Below, piece by piece: positions 10,541 to 20,370 of a stretch of 64,000 nucleotides of DNA. Each line of letters starts with the position of its first letter. Position 1 is the first letter of the stretch. The DNA lies in contig NC_052360.1 in the NCBI RefSeq assembly GCF_009727055.1, positions 72,482,309 through 72,546,308 on the forward strand. Reading direction: 5' to 3'. The translations under genes and the position numbers were made by a program. Source of the stretch: Benincasa hispida (lineage: Eukaryota; Streptophyta; Magnoliopsida; Cucurbitales; Cucurbitaceae). The notes under the pieces are model-generated. The model was not told the origin of the DNA and ran no database searches. It saw nothing but the letters and a program-made list of their open reading frames with translations.

Positions 10541-12360
10541 CCATAAGAGCATTATCACAATTCATCACGCATGCTTCACGAATATAAACATGTAGTTTTG
10601 CAATACTTTAGCATTCAACTTTGACATGCGCTAGAATTAGTAAAACTTATTTAAATAGCTTAAAACATCGTTCTTAAGAAATGCCATGAAACCATTAAAA
10701 TCATAAGTATAGACTTAGTTCCTTGGAAAACCCATAACCTTAATATGAAATTCATTTGGAAAGCATGCTCCTTTTATACATATATCTTTTGAAGACATTT
10801 AGTCACTCATAGGTCTTCAGGCTTGTTTTTCCTAGGCTTGGTAGGCCTCTCCAATGAACATCGCTCCTACACGTAAGAATAACAATTTTAGTTAATACTT
10901 TGGTCCCTCTGTTGAGACTACTCTTTTAAACCAAACTCATACTTAGCAAGAAATTGCCTGTTCGTCCAAAATTTGCAAATTCAGATTCCAACATCAATAA
11001 CTTGAAAACTAGGACTCATTTTAAGAAAGTTCCTTTTTTAAATATGCTCAGAATTTTTTTAACAATGTTACCTCAAAATTTCAGCATAAAAATCCTTGTG
11101 TTTTGACCTGGGCCTCTAAATCTTTCCCAATGGCCCTAAACCGCAACTCCCTGCTTGATCAAAGATTCTAGGTTTAATTTCCAAAATATGTAACTCAAAC
11201 CCCAGACCTTATCTTGCAAAAATTTCTTCTACAAACTTGCGTGAAATGGTAAACAATAATATCTTAAAATTTCGACTTGAAAATCCAAGTGGTTTAGCCC
11301 TAGATCTACTATTCTTTGTCGAGTACCCGAAAATGCCCGACAACGAACCTTCGTTTTTTCCTTCCTTTTTTGCCCTCTTTTCGATGAAAACTCCCTTCCA
11401 AAGGCTCTAATTCAGGAACTAGACTCACAGAGCTTTCCAATGATATCAAGATTATCTGGTTTACTCGAGGGAATCATCCGAAACGAGTTTTTGAAGTTTA
11501 CTTCCCTTTTTATGCTACTGTCAAGCCCTTTTGCAAGAAATCTCCTTAAGCCACCTCACCCACTAGTGAAGATTAAGGGCCCAGATTAAGCCATCTGTCC
11601 AAATAACTAAAAGAAAATTCTAAAACTGAGCATTTCGAGCAAACTCCATCCTCGATGGAAAAACTCAATGGAGAATGGTCATTACTCGATTAAAAATTCA
11701 ATGGTTCTCTACTTAATACTCGATGGGAAGGACTCGATGACCCCACACATTTTTTAGTAATAATGTAATTTCAGTAACTTTATTATTTGAAATTTCAGTA
11801 ATTGTTATTCGTTGGAGGGCATTTTTGGAATTTTGGACTTCAAGTGTAAGTGCGAGAATTTAATTGTTGGCGTGAAATTATTCAATTTGAAAATTAATGG
11901 CATGAATTAATTTTCTTTTGAAACGGAAAGGAATTTAATAGTAAAATGGAAAGGAATTAAATGTGATGGAATTTAATAGTATAAAATGGAAAGGAATTAA
12001 ATGTAATTATATTTATTTCCTTTTTTTGTTTTATTATTATTATTATTGTTTTTCTTTTTTATAAAAAGTCAAACCCCACCTCCTCATTTGTTCGTTTTCT
12101 CCTTCCAATGAACATTGGCAATGCCCACGATCTCTAACCAATTTTCTCTAACGCCGCAGCATACAACTTCAACGGTCACAACGCTTGCGACTTAGATTTG
12201 GAGTTACCCACTTCTTAATGGCTCCAAATTTCGAACAACAACCAACAAGGATTAAAGTTGTTTTGCATGTTTGTTTGATTCAAGGTTTCATTGGGCAAGA
12301 AAGAGGTTGAGCTTGTAGTTTCTAGAGTTTGCGATTAGAGGTAAGTAATCTTACTACTGG
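10541..12360. other. non-coding, probably retroelement-derived
   Basis: About 1.8 kb with no convincing coding sequence on either strand. It contains TCGATGG-rich text (11640-11750) and AT-rich text (11880-12060), and leads into the LTR-like region below. It may be the 5' part of that long LTR. Confidence 0.35.
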
Positions 12361-14131
12361 AACTACCCATGGGCCATGCATTAGATATATGCTAGCATGA
12401 TAAATGAATGATATGGCAGAATGACAGCATGATGAATTGATAGTATAGTATGACCAATGTATGTTCTGGTATGAGATCTGAAAGATTTATTTGTGCACAT
12501 AGACACTTGAATGCTAGCATGAGATGGTATGTGATTCCATATGGTTTGTATTTGATTTATTAATGTGAGGATTGTAAGACTAGTAAAAAGGATAATTTTG
12601 ACTGTTCTGAGATTTAATAGACTATTTAGAAAAGATATAGAGGAGCAGTGATAATATGACTGAAGCACGTTAATGTATGATCATGATTTAGAATTTTATG
12701 AAATATATTAAAAGGACGATTGGACATGACGCTAAATTATGAGTTAAGTGACACCACAACGGAAATGTCTTAAAGTTAGGTGAAAGTTGAAGCATTTTGT
12801 TGATGTGCTTATTGATGTGATTTATTATGAAAGTGCGTAAGTTATATTCTGTATTATGAAATTTCAAATGTTTGATTGTTACATGAGTTAGTGCATGAAA
12901 GTGACGTACTAGAGTGGATCCATTAATACTAGATTAATTACGTATATTGAGGTTAACTAGCCTGAACTTGATCAAGAGATTTTAGAAGATTCATGACCAG
13001 GTGAATGTTATATGTAATATGAAGTTAGATGCAATCTCTTTGCCTTTCCAGACTATGTGACTGCATGAAAGTGATGCACGTCCAAAGGTGCTAGTACATG
13101 AAAGAGATGTACTAGGGCTGGTATGTATGAAAGTGATACATACCTAGAGGGTACTAGGGTGTACGAAAGAGGTACATACTCAGTGGGTTATGTGTATATG
13201 AAAGTGGTGTATGCCTAACCGTGTGTATGAAAGAGGTACGCATTCCTACCTTTATAGAGAGGATCTGGGGTGTACGAAAGAGGTACATACTCAGTGGGTT
13301 ATGTGTATATGAAAGAGGTGTATACATAACTAGATGTATGAAAGAGGTACATACTCAGTAGGTTAGGTGTATACGGAAGAGGTGTATACTTAACCAAGTG
13401 TACAAAAGAGGTACACATTCAGTGGGTTATGTGTATACGAAAGAGGTGTATACATAACTAGATGTACGAAAGAGGTACATATTCAGTTGGTTATGTGTAT
13501 ACGAAAGAGGTGTATACACAACCATGTATATGAAAGAGGTACACATTAAGTGGGTTATGTGTATATGAAAGAGGTGTATGCATAACCATGCATATGTAAG
13601 AGATTGTGTTTCCTTCGGGATTTACTAGAGGTTGCGAGTCCTACGGGACTTAATAGAGGTAGTGGACATACTTAACTACAGTAGGATAGAAATAAGGTTT
13701 TCATGCATGTATGAGTCCCATGAGGACTAGAGCAGTTTATATGTTCCACTAGAGGTAGGCATCTAGAGGATATAGATGTCTAGCCTGACCCCAGTAATGG
13801 GGTTACTTGCTGAGTATTTTTATACTCACCCTTTCTCATGTTTATGTTTTAGGTAAGAGTAGGGACGCACTGACGAGTGACAAACGGAATCCGTGATCGA
13901 GCCACTGGGACCAGTTTTATGCTTCCGCTCAGGATGTTTAGATTTCTTTAATGTTTTTCCACTTCTAGTCTTCATGTTTGAAACTTACTGATTAGTATTT
14001 GTTTCCAAACTTTTACAGTTTTCTAGACTCATTATATTTTTAATTATGATTTATGGGTACCCTGTTATTTGACTTTTATTTAGTTTTAATGAAAATATTT
14101 TATTTGACTTTATTTATTTAGCATTTATTTC
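12361..14131 (+). mobile_element. chromovirus (Tekay/Del-like) LTR region
   Basis: The stretch around 13790-13860 reads CCCAGTAATGGGG, then GCTGAGTATTTTTATACTCACC, then TTTTAGGTAAGAG after about 20 bases. This order is characteristic of long plant Tekay/Del LTRs. The TGAGTAT/ATACTCA hairpin with a TTTT loop is at 13811-13828. The 13.06-13.61 kb part is a hairpin array. The right end is lost in a gap and the left end is not fixed. No gag or pol is present in the window. Confidence 0.55.
13062..13610 (+). repeat. array of GAAAGAG-loop hairpins, 64 bp period
   Basis: More than a dozen short inverted repeats follow one another, each around a GAAAGAG or GAAAGTG loop. From 13271 to 13590 they form a regular minisatellite with units starting at 13271, 13335, 13399, 13464 and about 13527, each unit holding two hairpins. 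Examples: 13091-13115 (CTAGTACAT/ATGTACTAG), 13120-13144 (GGTATGTAT/ATACATACC), 13160-13176 (TGTAC/GTACA). The long hairpins have a GTATAC/GTATAC inner stem and a GTTAT/ATAAC outer stem. Stems differ between units but stay paired. Confidence 0.85.
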
Positions 14132-14231
14132 NNNNNNNNNNNNNNNNNNNNNNNNNNNNNNNNNNNNNNNNNNNNNNNNNNNNNNNNNNNNNNNNNNNNN
14201 NNNNNNNNNNNNNNNNNNNNNNNNNNNNNNN
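14132..14231. other. assembly gap (100 N)
   Basis: A 100-base N run, the usual size for a gap of unknown length. It separates the chromovirus-like LTR from the CTCGCTCT-rich repeat. Confidence 0.99.
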
Positions 14232-14289
14232 GCCTTGGGCAAACTATATATGTTGTTACACATATCTATTTCATACGTGTAAAAACAAA

Positions 14290-14950
14290 TGAACTTTCAT
14301 ACTCTCTCAATCCTCATAACTTGTAACAAAATGGAATAATTCATACTCTCTCAATCTCGCTCTGTCGCTGACATCTCGCTCTCTAATCTTCGCTCTCACA
14401 ATCATCGCTTCTTCTCGAGTTCGCTCTCTCTTACGATCTCGCCTCTCTCTTATGATCTCGCTCTCTCTTACGATCTTGCTCCTCTCTTACAATCTCGCTC
14501 TCCCTCTTCATAATCTCGCTCTCTCTCCAACATTCTCGCTCTCATCAATCTTTTGAATCTTTGAACTTGAACCATAATAATGTTCTAAGCCTCAATTAAT
14601 GCATGTTCCTGATAAAAAATTCTGATGTTGGAACTTTGAACTTTGAACTTAACATGTTCTGATAAAATTTCTGATACTGATAAGAGCATAGCAGAACACA
14701 ATTCAATAACCAAATTATTAACATGAATGTTTTTTACAGAACACATACTTGAAAACAAATGGATAACAAACAAAGATTATACAATTGAAATGAATGTTCT
14801 TTCAATTGGATGTGTTGTATAATTGGTTTTGGATGTGCTCTGTTCTGATACTGATAAAATTCAATTATACAATGAAAAGAGCAGCAGCCAGGTGTTCATA
14901 AAAAATTCTGATACTGAACTTTGAACTTTGAACTTTGAACTTTCATAAAA
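14290..14950. repeat. CTCGCTCT-rich dispersed repeat, copy A
   Basis: Matches 19334-19836 in the same orientation: CATACTCTCTCAAT and CTTGTAACAAAATGG, a CTCGCTCTCTCTTACGAT microsatellite-like part (14360-14545), then GATAAAATTCTGATACTGA and a TGAACTTT run. Copy A is longer because its microsatellite is longer. An 8-bp TGAACTTT tandem (about four copies) ends it near 14940. The two copies bracket the PPR gene as direct repeats. A MULE-related origin is possible because a DUF1985 fragment adjoins copy A. Confidence 0.7.
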
Positions 14951-15059
14951 AATATATGTTCAATTATACAATGAATGTTTTTAAATACACAAAAAATATA
15001 TGAATGTTTTTACATACATAAAAAATAAATGAATGTTTTTACAAAGATTAAAAAATATA

Positions 15060-15256
15060 ATTGTCCTCTTCTCTTCTCTGAGCAACATGTGATGGATAAT
15101 TGGGCTGTTGAACACCATATCAACGTCAACAAATCGCCCAAAAACTGTTTTCTTGAGCTTCTCTTTGACAATCTTGTTTGCATTGGCAATGTGGGCCAAG
15201 CTAGTTACTTGACCGGGAAATCTGTCACCTTCAGCTATTCTGAAACGTGTAGCCAT
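15060..15256 (-). pseudogene. DUF1985 fragment of a MULE-borne Ulp1-like gene
   Basis: From ATG at 15256 the minus strand encodes about 62 residues beginning MATRFRIAEGDRFPG, with LKKTVFGRFVDVDMVFNSPI and HHMLLRE further on. The FGxFLDxxxxFNxxxxHHxLLRE pattern is that of DUF1985, a domain found next to Ulp1-type proteases in Mutator-like elements of melon, cucumber and Arabidopsis. After HHMLLRE the frame runs into low-complexity sequence, so only the first exon remains. It is divergent from the PPR gene, with 366 bp between start codons. The family call rests on remembered motif similarity. Confidence 0.6.
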
Positions 15257-15344
15257 CTTAAATCACTCCTGCATTTATTAAAAAATTCAATCAGTAAACT
15301 CCTTCAGAAAAGAAAATGTAAAAAAACATTCTGATCAAATCTCG

Positions 15345-15434
15345 CTAGAATGGATCTCGCTGGTATCGCTCTCGCTAGAATGGCTCTCGCTGGAATTGCT
15401 CTCGCTCGTATGGCTCTCGCTGGTGACGCTCTCT
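15345..15434 (+). repeat. 15-bp minisatellite upstream of the PPR gene
   Basis: Six units of CTCGCTGGNATNGCT type in tandem. Read in the frame of the PPR gene they give an Ala/Leu/Arg/Met repeat, extending the open frame upstream to 15350. I regard this as promoter or 5' untranslated sequence, not protein. Confidence 0.8.
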
Positions 15435-15436
15435 CT

Positions 15437-15540
15437 CATTTGACATTTTGGGCCCAATTTTTGGGTCATCCGTACAAATTTCCCTTTTTAAAAAAGGGTC
15501 ATTTGACATTTTGGGCCCAATTTTTGGGTCATCCGTATGT
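15437..15540 (+). repeat. direct repeat of about 37 bp
   Basis: Two near-identical copies of a segment containing TTTGACATTTTGGGCCCAA and TTTTTGGGTCATCCGTA, at about 15437-15474 and 15500-15537, separated by a T/A-rich spacer. They lie in the leader of the PPR gene. Confidence 0.8.
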
Positions 15541-15622
15541 TTTTTTGTCACTTTCGATCAAACCTCTCCAAGTTGTAAAGCTAGGGAGCCCTTGTTCGGG
15601 GATCGGAGAAGCTGAAACTGTG

Positions 15623-17492
15623 ATGCAAAAGGTAAGGAAATTCGCCTCCTTCGTCCGAACTATTACAACTGCAACATCCGAATTTCTAGCCACGACATCA
15701 CCAATCCATTTACCACGGCCATACTCGCATTTGGGTGTGCATGCTCGTGATGTCATTTACCTTAAGAATCGAGAAATCAATAAACTTATAAAACTGGGCC
15801 ATCTTAACTCTGCCATTAAGTTGTTCGATGAAATGCCTCTTCATGACGTCGTTACTTACAATTTGCTGATTTCTGGGTGTCTTCGCAATGGGCATCCGGA
15901 GCGCGCATTTGGTCTATACAGCCAAATGGTTTTACGAGGGATTAGAGAAAGTGCGTCAACATTTACTTCAGTCTTGGGTACTTGTAGCAACATGGATTTT
16001 TTCAAAGAAGGGAGTCAAATTCACTGCAGGGTTGTTTTTTTTGGGTTTACCTTGAATTTGTTTATTGCCAGCTCTCTAATTGATTTCTATATGAGAATGG
16101 GTCTTGATATTGTAGCTTTGAAGCTGTTTGATGAGTTGCCGCAACGAAATATAGCTGTTTGGAACTTGTTGCTTTGTCGGTACTGTGAACTGAGCCAATT
16201 CGAANNNNNNNNNNNNNNNNNNNNNNNNNNNNNNNNNNNNNNNNNNNNNNNNNNNNNNNNNNNNNNNNNNNNNNNNNNNNNNNNNNNNNNNNNNNNNNNN
16301 NNNNNNNNNNNNNNNNNNNNNNNNNNNNNNNNNNNNNNNNNNNNNNNNNNNNNNNNNNNNNNNNNNNNNNNNNNNNNNNNNNNNNNNNNNNNNNNNNNNN
16401 NNNNNNNNNNNNNNNNNNNNNNNNNNNNNNNNNNNNNNNNNNNNNNNNNNNNNNNNNNNNNNNNNNNNNNNNNNNNNNNNNNNNNNNNNNNNNNNNNNNN
16501 NNNNNNNNNNNNNNNNNNNNNNNNNNNNNNNNNNNNNNNNNNNNNNNNNNNNNNNNNNNNNNNNNNNNNNNNNNNNNNNNNNNNNNNNNNNNNNNNNNNN
16601 NNNNNNNNNNNNNNNNNNNNNNNNNNNNNNNNNNNNNNNNNNNNNNNNNNNNNNNNNNNNNNNNNNNNNNNNNNNNNNNNNNNNNNNNNNNNNNNNNNNN
16701 NNNNNNNNNNNNNNNNNNNNNNNNNNNNNNNNNNNNNNNNNNNNNNNNTAAAAGCAACTGATCAATGTCTTCTCCATCAGACGGGACTTGACCAGATGTA
16801 GATTGCTCCACTGTTGTGCCATAAAATCAGGCTTTGAATATAATTCCGTGGTTTCTTGTTCTTTAATGGATTCTTATTCAAAGTGTGGTCAAGTTGAGCT
16901 CTCTTGCAAAATTTTTGAGGAAATCCATTCCCCCGGTGTCATTTGTTTCACCTCAATCATCAATGGATATGCCCGAAATGGACTGGGGAAGGAGGGTGTT
17001 GAAATGCTCAAGACGATGATCCAGAAAGGCCTGAAACCTGACAAAGTGACTTTCTTGTGTGCATTGATAGGGTGCAACCATTCAGGACTTGTCGAAGAAG
17101 GAAGATTTGTGTTTGAGTCGATGAAAACCCTTCACGGAATTGAACCAGAATGGAAACATTATTCATGCATGGTCGATCTTCTTGGTCGTGTAGGTCTGCT
17201 GGATGAGGCTGAAAAGTTGATTCAAAAGGTGCCTGAAAGGGTCAACGGTGTAATCTGGAGCTCCATGTTAAGAAGTTGTAGAATCCATGGAAATGAAACA
17301 ATCGGAAGGAAAATTGCAAAGTCGTTGGTGGACCTTGAAGCTGAAGATCCTGCCATTCTTTTGCAGGCTTCAAACTTCTATTCTGATATTGGAGATTTTG
17401 AAACTTCAAAGAAACTTAGAGAAATTGCATTGACAAAAAAAGTGATAAGAGAAATTGGTCACAGTTTAATTGAGGAAAAAATTCATTGTTAA
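15623..17492 (+). CDS. PLS-class pentatricopeptide repeat protein (gap inside)
   Basis: Encodes a PPR protein, a helical-repeat RNA-binding protein that acts on organelle transcripts. I place the start at ATG 15623 rather than the in-frame ATG at 15350, because the sequence between is a minisatellite and direct repeat. The protein then opens with a basic, Ser/Thr-rich presequence (MQKVRKFASFVRTITTATSE), compatible with mitochondrial import. Repeats include IKLFDEMPLHDVVTYNLLIS, a QIHCRVVFFGF segment and VALKLFDELPQRNIAVWNLL before the gap, and LMDSYSKCGQVELSCKIF, CFTSIINGYARNG and HYSCMVDLLGRVGLLDEAEK after it. The C-terminus is E-type with no DYW deaminase domain. The 544-N gap shifts frame as drawn, and TAA at 16749-16751 abuts the gap in the downstream frame; both may be assembly effects. 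Total length near 620 residues suits the family. The individual orthologue is not recognised. Confidence 0.8.
16205..16748. other. assembly gap (544 N) inside the PPR gene
   Basis: An N run interrupting the PPR coding sequence. Its length is probably an estimate, so the frame change across it is not evidence of a mutation. Confidence 0.99.
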
Positions 17493-17785
17493 CTGGGGAC
17501 TTCCACTTGGTGGAATCAATAGCTCGGAAAAACTCCTACAACTGAGCGCAGTGATGCGTGCCACATGGAGGTTTCTTTCTTGGATCTTTGGAAGGTAAGT
17601 AAAAGATTAATCGATCCTTACTTGCTTACAAGCTGATTTCAAGCCATTTTATGGCCTTATTCCTTGACATGGGGTTGCCTGATGTTACTCGATACTGAGG
17701 AAAAAGTGCACGTGCTAGTATGTAGTATCTATAGATAGGATCCCTTTAGCAGATGAACATATTTTTCTCCTCAGTGGTAAATATT
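17493..17785 (+). other. 3' flank of the PPR gene
   Basis: About 290 bp after the stop codon with no open frame of interest. A GGTAAGTA donor-like word lies near 17591; a 3' untranslated intron is possible but unproven. Confidence 0.35.
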
Positions 17786-18330
17786 TTTTTTAATAAGAAA
17801 CATAAACTTATATTCAAACAGTGGAGATAAAAAAAGAACAACCTAGGGCAGGGGTAGAGGTTCCCCCACCCAAAGAGCTAGGATATAAGGGTCTCCCAAT
17901 TGTTAAAAATCATAGAAAGGCTGTAATTACAAAAGAATTTGGTGTAATTTGTGCACCACCAAGAAGTTGTGTGTTGAACAACCGTCCAAAAAAAATCAAA
18001 AGAAATAGACTTATCTTCGAAACTTCTATTATTCCTCTCTTTCCAAATACACCACAAGAGGGAACTAGAAGGCGCAACTCCAAATGACCTTCCCTCTAAC
18101 AACAAAGGCTCTACACTCGAGGCCATCAACCATCCAATCGTCAATTTTGTTAGGGAGGCAAAAATCAAGTCCAAAGGTTCTAAACAGGAGGGACCACCCA
18201 TTGGAGGTAAACTCACAGTGTAAAAATTGGACCAAATTCTTCTGGACAACGACTTTTCTTAGATGTATATAGTTATTAAATGGGATAGTGTGAAATTGAG
18301 ATCTGAAACCAAGATTACTATCTTTCCTCA
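17786..18330 (-). pseudogene. LINE (L1-type) ORF2 C-terminal remnant
   Basis: The minus strand from about 18249 to 17878 encodes the tail of a plant LINE ORF2, with the hallmark LLWCIWKERNNRSFED segment that follows the zinc-binding reverse transcriptase region, ending in FNNWETLIS and a stop. Below the stop is a short 3' untranslated part, and near 17786-17795 a T-run on the plus strand marks the A-tail. The upstream portion is cut off, as usual for 5'-truncated LINEs. It lies 300 bp beyond the PPR stop codon, in opposite orientation. Confidence 0.75.
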
Positions 18331-19035
18331 TGGTGTTGCTAAAATTAAGTTATTCACTCCGATCTAGTTCAACATTCCCTTAAAAGTGGTCCTTGTAAGA
18401 TTTACAGTCTTAACGAGCAGGAAAAACTTCCTTGAGAAAAGGTGTGAAAGTTGTCGGAAGCATTATCAGGATGGACAACAACACTCCTCTTTATGTGGAT
18501 GCCGGTTTCAAAATGGTATTTATCCCTGTTGAACTTTAGAATGATAAAAGGTTATATGGATCTTCCATCTTTATTTTACACTAACCACCCCCCTCCCCCC
18601 CAAAATTGTGGGATGCCCCCTCCCAATACTATTTGTTCAGTGGATTAATTATCTGAATCTTGAGAAAATTAAAGGCCTTATCAGCTCTTCACAATGCTTC
18701 CTTGCCCTGATTTGGAAATGGGTCTTGTGCTTCACGGTTGTTATTCATCGAAAAAACGCCTATAATACGGTAACCACCATCTGTGAAGATATAAATAAAA
18801 ATTAAAAAAAAAATATTTTATATAATTCAACATTAAAACCCTAGAAAAGCAAATAATGAATACATAACATCAAATTAAAAATAAAAAAAAAAAAACATAG
18901 AAAAGATGATAAATTACCTAAGAACCAAAAAAAGGTAAATACCTAAAACCAAAAACTTTAAAAAAAACAAAAAAATTAACACAAACAAAACAAAAAAAAA
19001 AAATGATAAAATAAAAATAAGTAAATAAAACAGTT
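18331..19035. other. A-rich intergenic stretch
   Basis: Non-coding. It contains a C-run (about 18588-18600) and a long A-rich part (18800-19010) with several homopolymers. No gene or transposon is recognised. Confidence 0.5.
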
Positions 19036-19039
19036 ACTA

Positions 19040-19170
19040 ATGACAACCCAAAATAGGAGCGTATACCGCTGCATAAATGTCAAAGCTCTGGCCCGGCGGC
19101 TGGGCCCGCCCCGACACTTCCGGCCTTTTCGGGAGACTTCATGGGTTAAGCCATTTACCTGCCGATTCAA
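19040..19170 (-). other. GC-rich islet with Arg-rich minus-strand frame
   Basis: A patch far richer in GC than its surroundings (GGCCCGGCGGCTGGGCCCGC near 19089-19108). On the minus strand it is open across LNRQVNGLTHEVSRKGRKC and an RR-containing segment ending MQRYTLLFWVV. I do not recognise the peptide. It could be a captured exon fragment; the base composition is the only solid observation. Confidence 0.35.
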
Positions 19171-19333
19171 AAACTTCATGTCCTGTTTTTGATCATTATT
19201 TGTTTTATCAACTTGAATGTCACAATAGGTTAGGATTGTTAAAATTATGATGTGTTTAGGTATGGCTTTGAGAATCACGATGCACAATCTTCCCTTGAGA
19301 AGCTTCCAAAACTACACCATATTTTGTACAATG

Positions 19334-19836
19334 CTTCATACTCTCTCAAATCCTCATACTTGTAACAAAATGGATAAATTCATACTCTCTCAATCTCGCT
19401 CTCTCTTACAATCTATGCTCTCAAATTCGCTCTCTCCTTAACAATCTCGCTCTCTCCTCATAATCTCACTCTCTCGATCTTTGAACTTCTGTGAACCTGA
19501 ACCATTTATAATTGTCTAAGCTCAATTAGCATGTCTGATAAAAATTCTGATATTGAACTTTGAACTTTGAACTTACATGTTCTGATAAAATTCTAATACT
19601 GATAAAAGCAGTAGCAGAACACATCCAAAACCAATTATACAATGAATGTTTTTACAGAACACATACTTGAAACAAAATGGATAACAAACAAAGATTATAC
19701 AATGAATGTTCTTTCAACTGGATGTGTTGTATAATTGGTTTTGGATGTGCTTTGTTCTGATACTGATAAAATTCAATTATACAATGAAAAGAGCAGTAGA
19801 CAGGTGTTCTGATAAAATTATGATACTGAACTTTCT
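19334..19836. repeat. CTCGCTCT-rich dispersed repeat, copy B
   Basis: Same order of blocks and same orientation as copy A at 14290-14950, with a shorter CTCGCTCTCTC part. Together with copy A it flanks the PPR gene and LINE tail, about 5 kb apart. Confidence 0.7.
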
Positions 19837-20370
19837 TTGTCCTTGTCACTCCCTCGCACTCACGCTAGCCAAAATTTTGAAAACTTAAAAGTTAGTTTTT
19901 AAAAATTTGTTTTTTATTTTTGAAACTTGCTAAGAATTCAACTCTTATATTTAAGAAATATGCAAATTACTCTAAAAAATTACTAGAAAATAGACTTAAT
20001 TTTTAAAAATAAAATGGTTACCAAACATGGCATAAAATTTTCATTGAATAAATAAATAAATGAGAGAAAGTGTGGATGGAGAGATGAAGAGAGAGATGCA
20101 TAAATGAAGCTAGTTGAAAAAGTATATAAAAGAAAAATGTGTTATAGGAAGAGATTAGTTAAAAACCAAAGTATCGAAAGTTTATATAGTGAGAAATTTA
20201 GTAAGAAAAATGCGATTGTATTATAAGATTTGAGAAAGATAGGTTTAAGCCAAAAACAATTTTTTTAAAGTACAAATAGAAAGAAGGATTTGAACTACAA
20301 ATCTCTCGATCCTCAATACATATTAATACTGGTTAAACAAAGATAATTAATGAGTTCTTCTGTGTCTTTT

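Noticed and set aside
15350..15622. N-terminal extension of the PPR protein from ATG 15350
   Set aside because: Encoded by a 15 bp minisatellite and a duplicated segment; the targeting peptide begins at ATG 15623.
16062..16822. Minus-strand frames across the PPR gap
   Set aside because: Mostly N; the plus-strand PPR repeats explain the flanks.
17821..18087. 88-codon plus-strand frame rich in Lys/Arg/Pro
   Set aside because: Antisense of the LINE ORF2 tail.
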